Origin: Climacium dendroides
Taxonomy: Eukaryota > Streptophyta > Bryopsida > Hypnales > Climaciaceae
Direction: 5' to 3'
DNA length: 64,000 bases
Assembly (NCBI GenBank): GCA_950106755.1
Contig: OX467084.1
Location: 682,001-746,000, forward strand
Each line of letters starts with the position of its first letter. The stretch's first letter is position 1. Below the pieces are notes generated by a model, which was given only the letters and a program-made list of their open reading frames with translations, was not told the DNA's origin and searched no databases. The translations under genes and the position numbers were made by a program. Below are positions 21,341 through 31,045 of this stretch, piece by piece.

Positions 21341-22104
21341 ATGGTAAGAGCCAAGACAGGTGAAGCAGGAGCTTCAAGACAAGGGCGCCAAACACGTAGT
21401 CAAGGTTTGGAGGCTAATGAGCCTTCCTTGGAGGAAACTCAAGGAGGGATTCTCTTCATTTGGAGCAAATGGGACAAGAATTGACTCCCATTGAGGAAGA
21501 AAATGTGGAAACTAGTGCCAAGGAAGGGGACACCGCCACTAGTCCCGGGAAACCCCAACATGATCGCAAACGGAAAGGGCTTGACCTCATGATTGAAGAA
21601 CTTGTCAAAACACTTCAGGTGATGCAAGGTGAAATCAAAGAGCTTAAGGAGAAGGGTTCTACCTCTTCTTCTCACAAATTGTGCAAAACCAACATGCCAT
21701 CTTCTTTCACAGGCATTGGCAAGGCCCACAAGGTGAAGGACTTTTTGGTGGAATTGGAGTTGTACTTTGAAGCTCAAAGAGCACCTGAAGAAGACAAGAT
21801 CACCATCGCAGTGACCTTTCTCAAGGATCATGCTTTGCTTTGGTGGACTCACTTTCGTGGAGAAAGTCCTGAGGTGGTGGATAACTTGACTTGGGCTGGT
21901 TTCAAGGAGCGCATTAGCGACCGCTTCACCCCAGAATACCAAGACATTCGTGATGGAGTGGCACTTGTAAGACTCAAGCAAACAGGGAGTCTTAGGGGGT
22001 ATGTGCGGGAGTTTAATGCACACTTGAATGTGCTTCCAAGGCTAGATGAGCTAGCCAAGAAGATCATTTTCTTCAATGGGTTGCAAAGTTGAGCAGAACG
22101 TGCA
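21341..22104 (+). pseudogene. Gag (capsid) of copy 2, broken
   Basis: Gag starts at ATG 21341 ([12 protein letters not shown]). One G is missing from the GGAGGGG run near 21445, shifting the frame after about 35 codons; the rest of capsid is open from about 21460. A TGG-to-TGA change makes a stop at 22090-22092 (LQS then stop, where copies 1 and 3 have LQSW). Capsid motifs such as [12 protein letters not shown] and [12 protein letters not shown] are preserved. No functional Gag can be made without two corrections, so the copy is dead. Confidence 0.9.
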
Positions 22105-23571
22105 TTGTTTAGAATGCCCCAACTTCCAGAGACTTGTGCGGAGTTGTTGAAGCTGGCGGAAAGGATTGGTGATGATGAAGGCCAAAACAAGAAGGCTAAA
22201 GATGGGCCTTCAACAGGTGAGTCAAGCAAACACTCCAAGCGCAAGTTGAGGCGTCATGTTTGGATGAAGAGCAAGCATGGTGGGGATGGAGCCAAGTCAA
22301 GTGGGCCAAAAGAAGGACAAGCTAAGGGCATTGACAAAGGGGGTGACAAAACTAAAAGGGATGTGAGCCAAATGACTTGTTACAATTGTGGAGAAAAGGG
22401 CCACTTGTCCCGGGGTTGCACCAAACCTAAGGTGAGTGTTCAAAATGCACGCTCTTACATTGGAGAGCATGTTCTTCAAGGTGGCTTCTTGGCTAAGGCA
22501 AATCAACCCAAGTTGAGTCCCCACTTGTTGTTCTTAAAAGGATCCATAAGTAAGCATGATGTTTCACTCCTGGTGAATACAGGTGCAACTCACTCATTCG
22601 TGAGCCCAAGACTTGCTAAAGAGTTGGGCTTGCAAATCAAGGAGTCTTGCAAGCCCATCAAAGTGCAGTTTGCCAAGGGCAAGCCGCACAAGACAAGTAA
22701 GGTGGCAACAAACGTGGAAGTGAAGTGTGGGAAGTTCACCTTTGTGGAGGACTTCACGGTGTGTGATATGGATGGGGTAGATCTCATCTTAGGAAATACT
22801 TTCCTAGATACTTATGAAGTAGACATAAGAAGGCGGCCATCTTTGAAGGTGGTTGCCAATGTAGATGGAAAAGAGATAGAGTTAGAAATAACTAAGTCAC
22901 CCAAGATGTTGGGGACTCAAATCCATCTAGTAGTTTTGGAAGAACTTAGTGATACTAAGTTCTTGATTGTTATGTGTGCTGGTGTGGTTGGAGAGGAAAA
23001 GAAGTTGGCTAATAGGGCCAATTCCCCTCCAAAGTGTGTAACAAGTGTAATCCATAAGTTTATGGATGTTTTGACAACGGAGTTGCCTGATGCTTTGCCT
23101 CCTAAAAGAGAAGTGGATCACAAGATTGAGGTGGTGCCTGGATCACAACCACCATCCAAGGCACCTTACCGGTTGAATCAAAGGGAGTTGAAAGAGTTGA
23201 AACACCAACTCAATGAGCTCTTAGCTAAAGGATATGTTTATAAGTTAAAATTGCCACAGGAAATCAAGGTACACCCAACTTTTCATGTTTCATTGTTGAA
23301 GCCATATCATAAGGATACCTTGAGGCCGGAACGCAAGCAAGTGTTGCGGCCTCTCCCTGAGTTAGTTGGAGAACACCTTGAGTATGAGGTGGAAGGGATT
23401 CTCAAGAGTAGAAATACTAAGAAAAGGGGCAAAGAATACTTAGTGAAATGGCGGGGGTATCATGAAAAGGAAGCAACTTGGGTGAATGCCAAAGATATGG
23501 TTCATGCAAAGGAGGTGGTGGATCGATTTGAACAAAGTAGACATTCCAACAAAAAGCCGCGTAGGAATTGA
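22105..23571 (+). CDS. Gag tail, protease and chromodomain fusion, copy 2
   Basis: An open frame of 488 codons produced by an internal deletion. It holds the end of capsid, a zinc knuckle [14 protein letters not shown] (about residues 92-105), a protease-like region, the start of RT up to NELLAKGY (about residue 385), then jumps in frame to the post-integrase GPY-type end (VYKLKLPQEIKVHP) and a complete chromodomain (EYLVKWRGY...ATWV). About 2.35 kb present in copy 1 (roughly 6005-8357) is absent. The protease active site reads NTGATHSF instead of DTGATHSF (G-to-A at 22576), which should abolish activity. A nucleic-acid-binding plus chromodomain protein could in principle be translated, but I infer no function. 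Confidence 0.85.
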   Translation: MFRMPQLPETCAELLKLAERIGDDEGQNKKAKDGPSTGESSKHSKRKLRRHVWMKSKHGGDGAKSSGPKEGQAKGIDKGGDKTKRDVSQMTCYNCGEKGHLSRGCTKPKVSVQNARSYIGEHVLQGGFLAKANQPKLSPHLLFLKGSISKHDVSLLVNTGATHSFVSPRLAKELGLQIKESCKPIKVQFAKGKPHKTSKVATNVEVKCGKFTFVEDFTVCDMDGVDLILGNTFLDTYEVDIRRRPSLKVVANVDGKEIELEITKSPKMLGTQIHLVVLEELSDTKFLIVMCAGVVGEEKKLANRANSPPKCVTSVIHKFMDVLTTELPDALPPKREVDHKIEVVPGSQPPSKAPYRLNQRELKELKHQLNELLAKGYVYKLKLPQEIKVHPTFHVSLLKPYHKDTLRPERKQVLRPLPELVGEHLEYEVEGILKSRNTKKRGKEYLVKWRGYHEKEATWVNAKDMVHAKEVVDRFEQSRHSNKKPRRN

Positions 23572-24435
23572 TGAGGACATCAACCTTTGTTAGTGGAGGA
23601 GAAACACAACACTTGTGTAAACAGTGCATTTATGCGCTTGTCTATTGTGTACTTGTTTTGAAATAAAGTTGCAATGTTGGAAATGACTCTTTGTGTGTGA
23701 GTTAGCTCTTGATTGGCATTAGCACTATGAGATGAGTTCTAGTCTCATTGATGTTTGGTTTAGTAGAAGAGGATGGAATGATACGTAAATCAATTTTGAG
23801 AATGCTGCAAAATAGGGGCCTTGGCTTGAAGGTTGCAAGGGACTAAACCCTTTTGACTTTCAAGTTTAGAACTTGCTCGGGCGGGAGCAAGATAGTGGCA
23901 CGGGCTTACAAAAGTGCCCTTTGGGAGTGGACCATTGTCTACACATGGATTGATCATCCATGCCTCGGGAGAGTACTCAAAGGACAAGTCGGGCGGGACT
24001 TGGCACTATCTCTAGGCTTGCAAAGTTCATCACTTGATAACTTAAATGTTGGAGAGGGGTCTTGGTGTTGCAACCAAGTAGAAATTGATGAGCCTTGAGT
24101 TCTTCCTAGTCATGTAAGTAAGATAGGCTAGTTGAGCCTAACTCGGAGCCAAAAAAAATAGCAAACCGGGAGAGTCTCAAAGTAGATAAGTCCCTTTAGA
24201 GTAGGTCTAGGTCCTTGGATGTTTGCCGTCCAGGGTGCCAAAACCATGGGCTTATCTAGTGCCACCTTTGGAGACTTAGCCATTTGAACTAAGTAAATGA
24301 GTACTTGGGTCATTGCGGGGTTAGCTACCCAGAACGCAATGAAAGTGTTGAGGGGGATGGCTACCCTTTTTAAGTCAATGCTTCCGACTAGAAGTAATGT
24401 CGATGAGGGCATCGACCCTATTTGGTGGGGGTGAG
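23572..24435 (+). other. 3' untranslated region and polypurine tract, copy 2
   Basis: Non-coding region corresponding to 4813-5674 of copy 1. It ends in the purine-rich ATTTGGTGGGGGTGAG at 24420-24435, immediately before the 3' LTR. Confidence 0.8.
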
Positions 24436-25726
24436 TGTCACACCCCTATCTACTTGGGGTGCCCAATGTACCTAAGTGTGTAAGGGGGACCTTGGGAGTG
24501 ACTTCCCAAGCCTTGCAATAGACTTGGTAGGGAGAATGAAGAGACTCCCGATCAAACAGGGCACAATAGCGCCCTGATTTTGAAGTGAACATGAGAGTGT
24601 CACACATGCTTGGAAAGCTCTTGACAATACGCTTCTAATGGCGTAAAGAACGCGCAATTTGGAGTTGTGAGCAAAAAGTTATGGCCGCTCAAAGTTGACA
24701 GCGTCCCAGTGGCGCCGGGACACTTGAGGGCTAGGTGTGTGGGGTTCTCGATGAATCCCACAACAAAGTATGGCATGTGGCATATCATTGGAAAGATATG
24801 AACACAAGGAACCTAGAACGACAAGCATTACGAGGTTATAAGACATGAGTCAAAAGTTATGGCCAAAAGAAGAGCCGTGGTGAAGGCGTGACGCCTCCCC
24901 TGGTGCATCCGAATCTTTAGAGGGCCATAACTTTGCGAGAACTTGTCCAAATGGGACGAGTGAGCAATCCATCGGCATCTACTCGTCACGTAGATGTCTA
25001 AAATGGGCTCGCATGTTGGATTTGGAGCTCACAGCGCAAAGTTACGCCGGTTGGAAGTTCGGGAGTTCAAACGGTGATGTAACTTGGCGATTTGGGGTGG
25101 AAGTGGGTGGTCTTCCACAACCCAAGGTTATACAAGGACTTCCTTCGACCTAGGACGGGGGGGTCTGCCGAATACCACAGAGAGTACTATAGGAGGGGTT
25201 GGTCTCCCTCCTCACTCCCTCTTGAAGCCTTGGTGAGTCCCGGTGACTCATGGTTGGTGGTGGTGACTTCACCACCACTTCAAGGCACCATGGGACACTT
25301 GTGTGTGTCCCGTGGCATCGGTTGGGTGGAGTCCCATTCCTTGCTAGGCCTTCTTGGATATGTCCCAAGTTGTGAGTGCCGGTTACCTCTAGTGGATGAG
25401 TAGCAAATGCAAAAAGGGCTAGCATGGAGTGGGGTGACACTCAAGGGCGGTTAGGACCATGGTGAGTAGTGCCACCATGGGTTCTTGCACATTAAGGTGG
25501 AAGTTCCGCCCCATGTTACTAAGTGACATGCCCGGTGTCACGATGGGAGTGTGTGCTAGTAGTCCCGGTGACTGGGACTTGGCAAATGAGTTGGAAATGG
25601 GGACTAACACTGTGGGTGCTTGGCATGTGCAGTGTTAGGCAGTTGGTGACCAAGTGACGCTGTAAGTGGACTAGGGTGAACCTAGTGAGCTGCTGGGAGC
25701 TGGTAGGTGTCATTTCGGTCGCGACA
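24436..25726 (+). repeat. 3' LTR of chromovirus copy 2
   Basis: Full-length 1291-bp LTR from TGTCACACCCC to GGTCGCGACA. Its first bases carry one change relative to the 5' LTR (TGTCACG to TGTCACA). The 103-codon frame is open at 25092-25403. Confidence 0.93.
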
Positions 25727-26756
25727 ACCATGGTCCTAACCGCCCTTGAGTGTCACCCCACTCCATGCTAGCGCTTTTTGCATTTGCTACTCATCCACTA
25801 AAGGTAACCGGCACTCACAACTTGGGACATATCCAAGAAGGCCTAGCAAGGAATGGGACTCCACCCAACCGATGCCACGGGACACACACAAGTGTCCCAT
25901 GGTGCCTTGAAGTGGTGGTGAAGTCACCGCCACCAACCATGAGTCACCGGGACTCACCAAGGCTTCAAGAGGGAGTGAGGAGGGAGACCAACCCCTCCTA
26001 TAGTACTCTCTGTGGTATTCGGCAGACCCCCCCATCCTAGGTCGAAGGAAGTCCTTGGATAACCTTGGGTTGTGGAAGACCACCCACTTCCACCCCAAAT
26101 CGCCAAGTTACGTCACCGTTTGGACTCCCGAACTTCCAACCGGCGTAACTTTGCGCTCCAAGCTCCAAATCCAACATGCGAGCCCATTTTAGACATCTAC
26201 GCGACGAGTAGATGCCGATGGATTGCTCACTCGTCCCATTTGGACAAGTTCTCGCAAAGTTATGGCCCTCTAAAGATTCGGATGCATCGGGGGAGGCGTC
26301 ACGCCTTCACCACGGCTCTTCTTTTGGCCATAACTTTTGACTCATGTCTTATAACCTCGTAATGCTTGTCATTCTAGGTTCCTTGTGTTTATAGCTTTCC
26401 AATGATATGCCACATGCCATACTTTGTTGTGGGATTCATTGGGAACCCCTCACACCTAGCCCTCAAGTGTCCCGGCGTCACCGGGACCCAGTCAACTTTG
26501 AGCGGCCATAACCTTTCGCTCACAACTCCGAATTGCGCGTTCTTTGCGCCATTAGAAGCATATTGTCAAGAGCTTTCCAAGCATGTGTGACACTCTCATG
26601 TTCACTTCAACACCAGGGCGCTATTGCGCCCTGTTTGATCGGGAGTCTCCTCATTCTCCCTACCTAGTCTATTGCAAGGCTTGGGAAGTCACCCCCAAGG
26701 TCCCCCCTTGCGCACTAGGGTTCATTTGGGCACCCCAAGTAGATAGGGGCGTGACA
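25727..26756 (-). repeat. Truncated inverted LTR fused to copy 2
   Basis: An LTR fragment of about 1030 bp in the opposite orientation. It starts at ACCATGGTCCTAACC, about 263 bp inside the unit, and runs to the normal outer end GGCGTGACA at 26756. It touches the 3' LTR of copy 2 with no spacer, so 24436-26756 is a large imperfect palindrome. The junction lies in ACCATGGT, itself palindromic and present in the LTR, which suggests a recombination or template-switch origin. Confidence 0.88.
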
Positions 26757-26834
26757 AGGAAGAAGCATTCAAGCAAACAAGGAAGCAAGAAAATTAGAAA
26801 TTTATTGACCACGTACCTAAAAAATAGCAACAGG

Positions 26835-27665
26835 TACCTCGCAGACAGCAAGTGCAGCTCAAAGATCACACCTCGCAACTCAAGTGGCTCTGTCCACACG
26901 AGAGTGCCCTCATTGAAATTCCAATTATACGAATAAAGAACAGAATAAAATCGCACCACAAAATCCTTGAAATTCAATCACACAGAAACAAAACCTTAAT
27001 ACAGCATAGCATCTAATATGAATCTCATCAAGCAAGGAACCGACAACTTGTGAAATTAGCATTGTCCCAAGCTCTCTGGCAATTTCTAGCAGCTTGAATT
27101 TAGGTTAAAAACTCGTGAAAAAAGATTGGCAAAGTACTTGTTGAAATGAGGAATTTTGATTGTGTGCCTCCCACTTCGCAACTCAAGTGTCTCACAGATA
27201 GCAGGTGTAGCTCAAGTGCAGCTCGCACCAACTCGCACCAACCACGAAGCACCTTGATGCAAGCAGCAAGCAAGTCAGACAGCAGGTGTAGCTCAAGCGC
27301 AGCTCGCACCAACCACCAAGCACCTTGATGCAAGCAGCAAGCAAGTCAGACAGTAGGTGTAGCTCGCAGCAATCCGCACCTCGTACCTCGAAGCAAACAA
27401 TCCGCACCTGGCAACTGCGAGATTGCGTTGAGTTCGTAGCAATCCGCACCTCGCAGCAATCCGCACCTCGCAACAATCTGCACCTCGGACCAAACAATCC
27501 GCACCTCGGACCAAACAATCCGCACCTCGCACAGCAGGTGCAACCCTAAACGTCGAACCGAGCACCAAGCACAAAGTACGAAGTACCTCGCACCAAGCAG
27601 CAAGCAATCCGCACCTCGCACCAAGCAATTCGCACCTCGGACCAAACAATCCGCACCTAGCACCT
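26835..27665. repeat. GCACCTCGCA-rich tandem array, left arm
   Basis: Irregular tandem repeats of short words (GCACCTCGCA, CCAAGCAGCAAGCA, CAATCCGCACCTCGGACCAA) fill this stretch, with unit lengths from about 17 to 60 bp. They generate several overlapping open frames on the minus strand (Cys/Arg-rich), which I take as low-complexity shadows. The right arm has the inverse array at 46,860-47,670. Confidence 0.8.
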
Positions 27666-27805
27666 CGCAATTTCAAATTTCAAGCATTCGTTACAGCTCT
27701 CTCGCCGCGCTCCTCCGCTGCAGCCCAGGCGGCCAACAAAACTCTCCACAATGAACTCAGTTGTGGCCTCAACGAAGAAACTAAAAAAGAGCCAAACCAA
27801 CAAAA

Positions 27806-28093
27806 CTAAAAAAACAAGCAACAAATGTGCTGATCCTCCCCCCGCGCGGCGAAAGGAGGGTGACGACCGACCAGGGCTACACCGAGCCTCCAACCAGGTT
27901 CGGTATTAGGTTCGGGCTTAGGGGCGGATAAAAATTTGACTGCCGAGGCCACAGGGTCGGGAACCAAGTCCACAGGGTCGGCAACAGGGGACGCAGGGTT
28001 GGTCGTTGGTGCTACAGGCTTCTTTTCCACTTTAGAAGAAGTGCATATTGGCAATATAAATATGATATTGGTTTTCCAAATTGCAACATTCAT
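27806..28093 (-). CDS. Arm ORF: Pro/Val-rich 95-aa frame, left copy
   Basis: A short frame containing KVEKKPVAPT, VADPVDLVPDP and GWRLGVALVGRHPPF. The corresponding frame in the right arm (46430-46714, plus) keeps the same reading frame and about three quarters of residues by eye. Both lie just inside the tandem array and are read inward-to-outward. I do not recognise it, and it has no clear promoter or domain; it could be an exon or a captured fragment. Confidence 0.3.
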   Translation of the reverse strand: MNVAIWKTNIIFILPICTSSKVEKKPVAPTTNPASPVADPVDLVPDPVASAVKFLSAPKPEPNTEPGWRLGVALVGRHPPFAARGEDQHICCLFF

Positions 28094-28639
28094 CCATTTA
28101 AGGGAGCCAACCCATTTTGACCACTTAAGCCATTTGGACTATTTGCACGACTGATTTTTTCAAAACTTCTATTTCTACAAGTTTCGAAAGAGGCATTACA
28201 ATGTAGGCATAATTTTTTAGATGTTTTTTTGCAACATAAAATTATTGAGAATTTTAGTGGAAAATGGACTTGCTTCTATTCTAATGATATAGCCCATTAT
28301 CTTTCCAACAATTTTGATTGCAATATTGAAACTCTCCTAAGCCAATTATATAGTGCGACAACTGCATAGAAAGTTGTGCCATATGTAATTGCTGCAAATT
28401 TTTTGTGCACAGTCAAAAAGGCAATGGTCTATACTACCATAATGGGATGTTAGTTATAAATGGGTTGCCTCTTGTATTGGATGTATGGTATGGTTTTCAT
28501 CCACAATTGGGCAATTTCATGTAATATATTTTTATATTTCAAAGTTGTCTAGCAATTTCATCCACTTTTTCTAGCATTTTTTATAATCTTTTTTAGGGCA
28601 ATCCTTCCTTTTCATAAATCATAACAATCTTGCCCACTT

Positions 28640-29060
28640 AGAAGTTGAACTTTGCATGAATAAAAAAAAATGGGAATAGAATGGGCCCTCCCCTTGAATG
28701 GTCCAAATCCTTCAAATGTCTTGCAATAATTAAAAAAGAATGCTCAAATAAATTTAAAGCAACTTGAAATTCATGCTACACATTGGATTCCACATTAATT
28801 CTCAATGCTAGCCCATTTAGGAGTTAATTTACATGTGAAAAGGAAGGATTGCCAAGGATACGGCCGTTGTACCTTAACGGTTCAAAATTAAAAAGGTCAT
28901 GGAATTTTGTAAGTGATTGCTCAAATTTTGATCAAGCAAGTTGTAAATAGTGGTACAAGCGACATCGTGCGTTCATTTTCAATCTTGCCCACTTAGAAGT
29001 TGAACTTTGCATGAATAAAAAAAAATGGGAATAGAATGGGCCCTCCCCTTGAATGGTCCA
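28640..29060. repeat. Direct repeat of about 80 bp in left arm
   Basis: A block with CTTGCCCACTTAGAAGTTG followed by a poly-A run and GGGCCCTCCCCTTGAATGGTCC occurs at about 28,631-28,712 and again at 28,983-29,062. The right arm holds both in inverse order at about 45,465-45,545 and 45,825-45,905, so the duplication predates the inverted repeat. Confidence 0.75.
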
Positions 29061-29123
29061 TTCTATTCAAATCATGGCCTTATGGAATGAATTCATAAAA
29101 TGGTAAATAAAATATATATTAGT

Positions 29124-29760
29124 ACAAGTTATGAATTAGATGAACTTTAAGATTTTATAATAAAAAGCACTACTAGTGCTTCTTTTATACATTTTTGCAA
29201 GCAAAAATAATATGTAATTCAATAACTCATGTGCTGTAGTATAGAAATACTAAAGTCCAGAAACCATGATGTATATGAAAATAATCAAACGCAAAAGACA
29301 TGTACAAGTTGCATACTAATTGAACATTTAGATTTCATGATAAAACATTATTGATGGTCATTTCATTCATTTTAACACGCAAAATAATTCTAATTGAATA
29401 AGTCATGTGCTATAGTTTACAAATAATGAAGCCCAAAAGCCATGACATATATGAAAATAATTAAAACCAAAATACATGTACAAGTTGAATACCAGATGAA
29501 CACTTAGATTTCATGATAAAACTATATTAAAGGTTCTTTTATGCATTTTGACATGCAAAAGAACTTCTAATTGAATAAATCATGTGCTGTAGTTTACAAA
29601 TAATGAAGCCCAAAAGCCATGACATATATGAAAATAATTAAAACCAAAATACATGTACAAGTTGCATACTAAATGAGCAATTTAGATTTCATAATAAAAC
29701 GAAACTAATGTTCCTTCTAGGCACTTGGAGACATGCCAAAACAAATTAATTGCAATAAAT
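29124..29760. repeat. Tandem repeat of about 178 bp, left arm
   Basis: Three full units and one partial unit start at the ACAAGTT landmark at 29124, 29304, 29480 and 29657, giving periods of 180, 176 and 177 bp. Each unit contains TTTCATGATAAAAC and CATGTGCTGTAGT-type words. Inverse copies lie at about 44,861-45,400 in the right arm. The length resembles nucleosome-sized satellites, but the array is short and I do not infer centromere function. Confidence 0.75.
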
Positions 29761-31045
29761 GGTACTGAGAGACTTCGAATTTTTATCCATATGAAATTGT
29801 AGTTCCATTTCAAATAATTAAAAGGTATGAAAGAAAAATATATTACAATCTACAAATTTATATTTATTGGGTTGAATTCAAAGAATCTTGTTACAAATCT
29901 TCAACCCAAATTTAAAATTAAGAACATTCCAATTTATTTTATTGATTAAAAAATTGTTGAGAAGAATTTATTACATCAGTCCACCGATCTACGATGCCAA
30001 CACTAGCTCTAAGCGTTATTACAAGTATATGGTATATGAGTCTGGAAAGCTATAAAAAAAAGTTTTGCACGCAAGCACATAAATATGGTGCAAGTTGTAA
30101 ACGTTTTGAATTCTCAAATTCCATGGATTGAGCGTTCAGACGTCCAACTCATTTTTGAAGAAGTAAATAAAACCTTAAAATTTTAATGTACTACAGATGC
30201 CTTTCAAATTTTGGCTACTTTCTATGGATAACTAAGAAAATAACTTGCATGATTGGTGGCACATTTCAAATAATTATAGTGCTAGTGCCTTCATGATTGA
30301 ATGGCACTTCCGAGTATGAATTACCATAATGTAAGCTTATAATTCATAATTGAGAGTGTGATGTGAATGCATGGTGGACTCCACCATGATGGGTTCTCCA
30401 ACTTCATCATTTCAATAATTACTGTTCTTCACTTCAAGAGATGACCTCACCTTTTGCCACTTCCAAAGTTCATTGTATGTGTCAATTATCCAAATTTTCA
30501 GTTAAAAATGATTGTTTAGTCATGCGTGTATGTTTAAAAAAGTTGAAAAGTCCATCATATAGGATCTTCATACACCATAATTATTATTTAGTGCAATAGG
30601 AAAGTCCTCTGCAAAGGGTGTTCATGATTCCATTGAACATGCAAAAAAATATACAATTACATAATTTTTAACATGAGTACCGAATGCATCTTTTTGTTTA
30701 TGTGCTTATCTTTCTACATTCTCATGTGGAATGTAAAAATTCACGTAGTACATTGTAAAGAAACAAAAAATTATTTTATTTATTGTATGTGTACTTTGTT
30801 TTCAATATAATGCCCAGCACTAATTTGAATATAATGCCCACAACTAATTTGAACTTCCTTAATGAAAATTTTAAGCATTCACGTTTTAAATTTCATGACA
30901 TTTAAAATTTTGGACATCTTCAGTCCAGCGGCCATGAAACTTCTTTTGTCACGTGTACATGATTTATTAAATGGGCAAGCATTAAAAATTTGCTTGGAAT
31001 CCAATGCATAACTTTAGTTACAGTAATTTTAACTTGCTTCAAAGT

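Larger units (their letters stand above)
20001..25726 (+). mobile_element. Chromovirus copy 2, internally deleted
   Basis: A plus-strand copy of the same family as copies 1 and 3, with both LTRs present: 5' LTR 20001-21292, PBS 21295-21306, gag from 21341, a shortened pol, polypurine tract 24420-24435 and 3' LTR 24436-25726. Most of reverse transcriptase, all of RNase H and nearly all of integrase are missing. It inserted in the 5' end of unit A. The five bases before it (CGTCC) are not repeated after it; instead an inverted LTR fragment follows at once, so its right side has been rearranged. Confidence 0.92.
26757..31045. repeat. Left arm of giant inverted repeat
   Basis: From about 27,650 to 31,045 this sequence is the reverse complement of about 43,490-46,860, with many identical stretches and small indels. 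Outside that, both arms pass into related tandem arrays rich in GCACCTCGCA (left) and its complement (right). The inner edge is marked by ATAACTTTAGTTACAGTAATTTT at about 31,005. The outer edge is cut by the LTR fragment at 26756. Arm length is at least 3.4 kb, or about 4 kb with the array. Confidence 0.88.

Noticed and set aside
20001..26756. Copy 2 plus the inverted LTR as one intact composite with a target duplication.
   Set aside because: The left flank CGTCC does not occur after 25726 or after 26756, so the right side is rearranged.
27100..27676. Cys/Arg-rich and Gly-rich open frames in the tandem array.
   Set aside because: They are produced by short-word repetition in several frames at once, with no domain and no conservation of length between arms. 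The same holds for 46746-47865.
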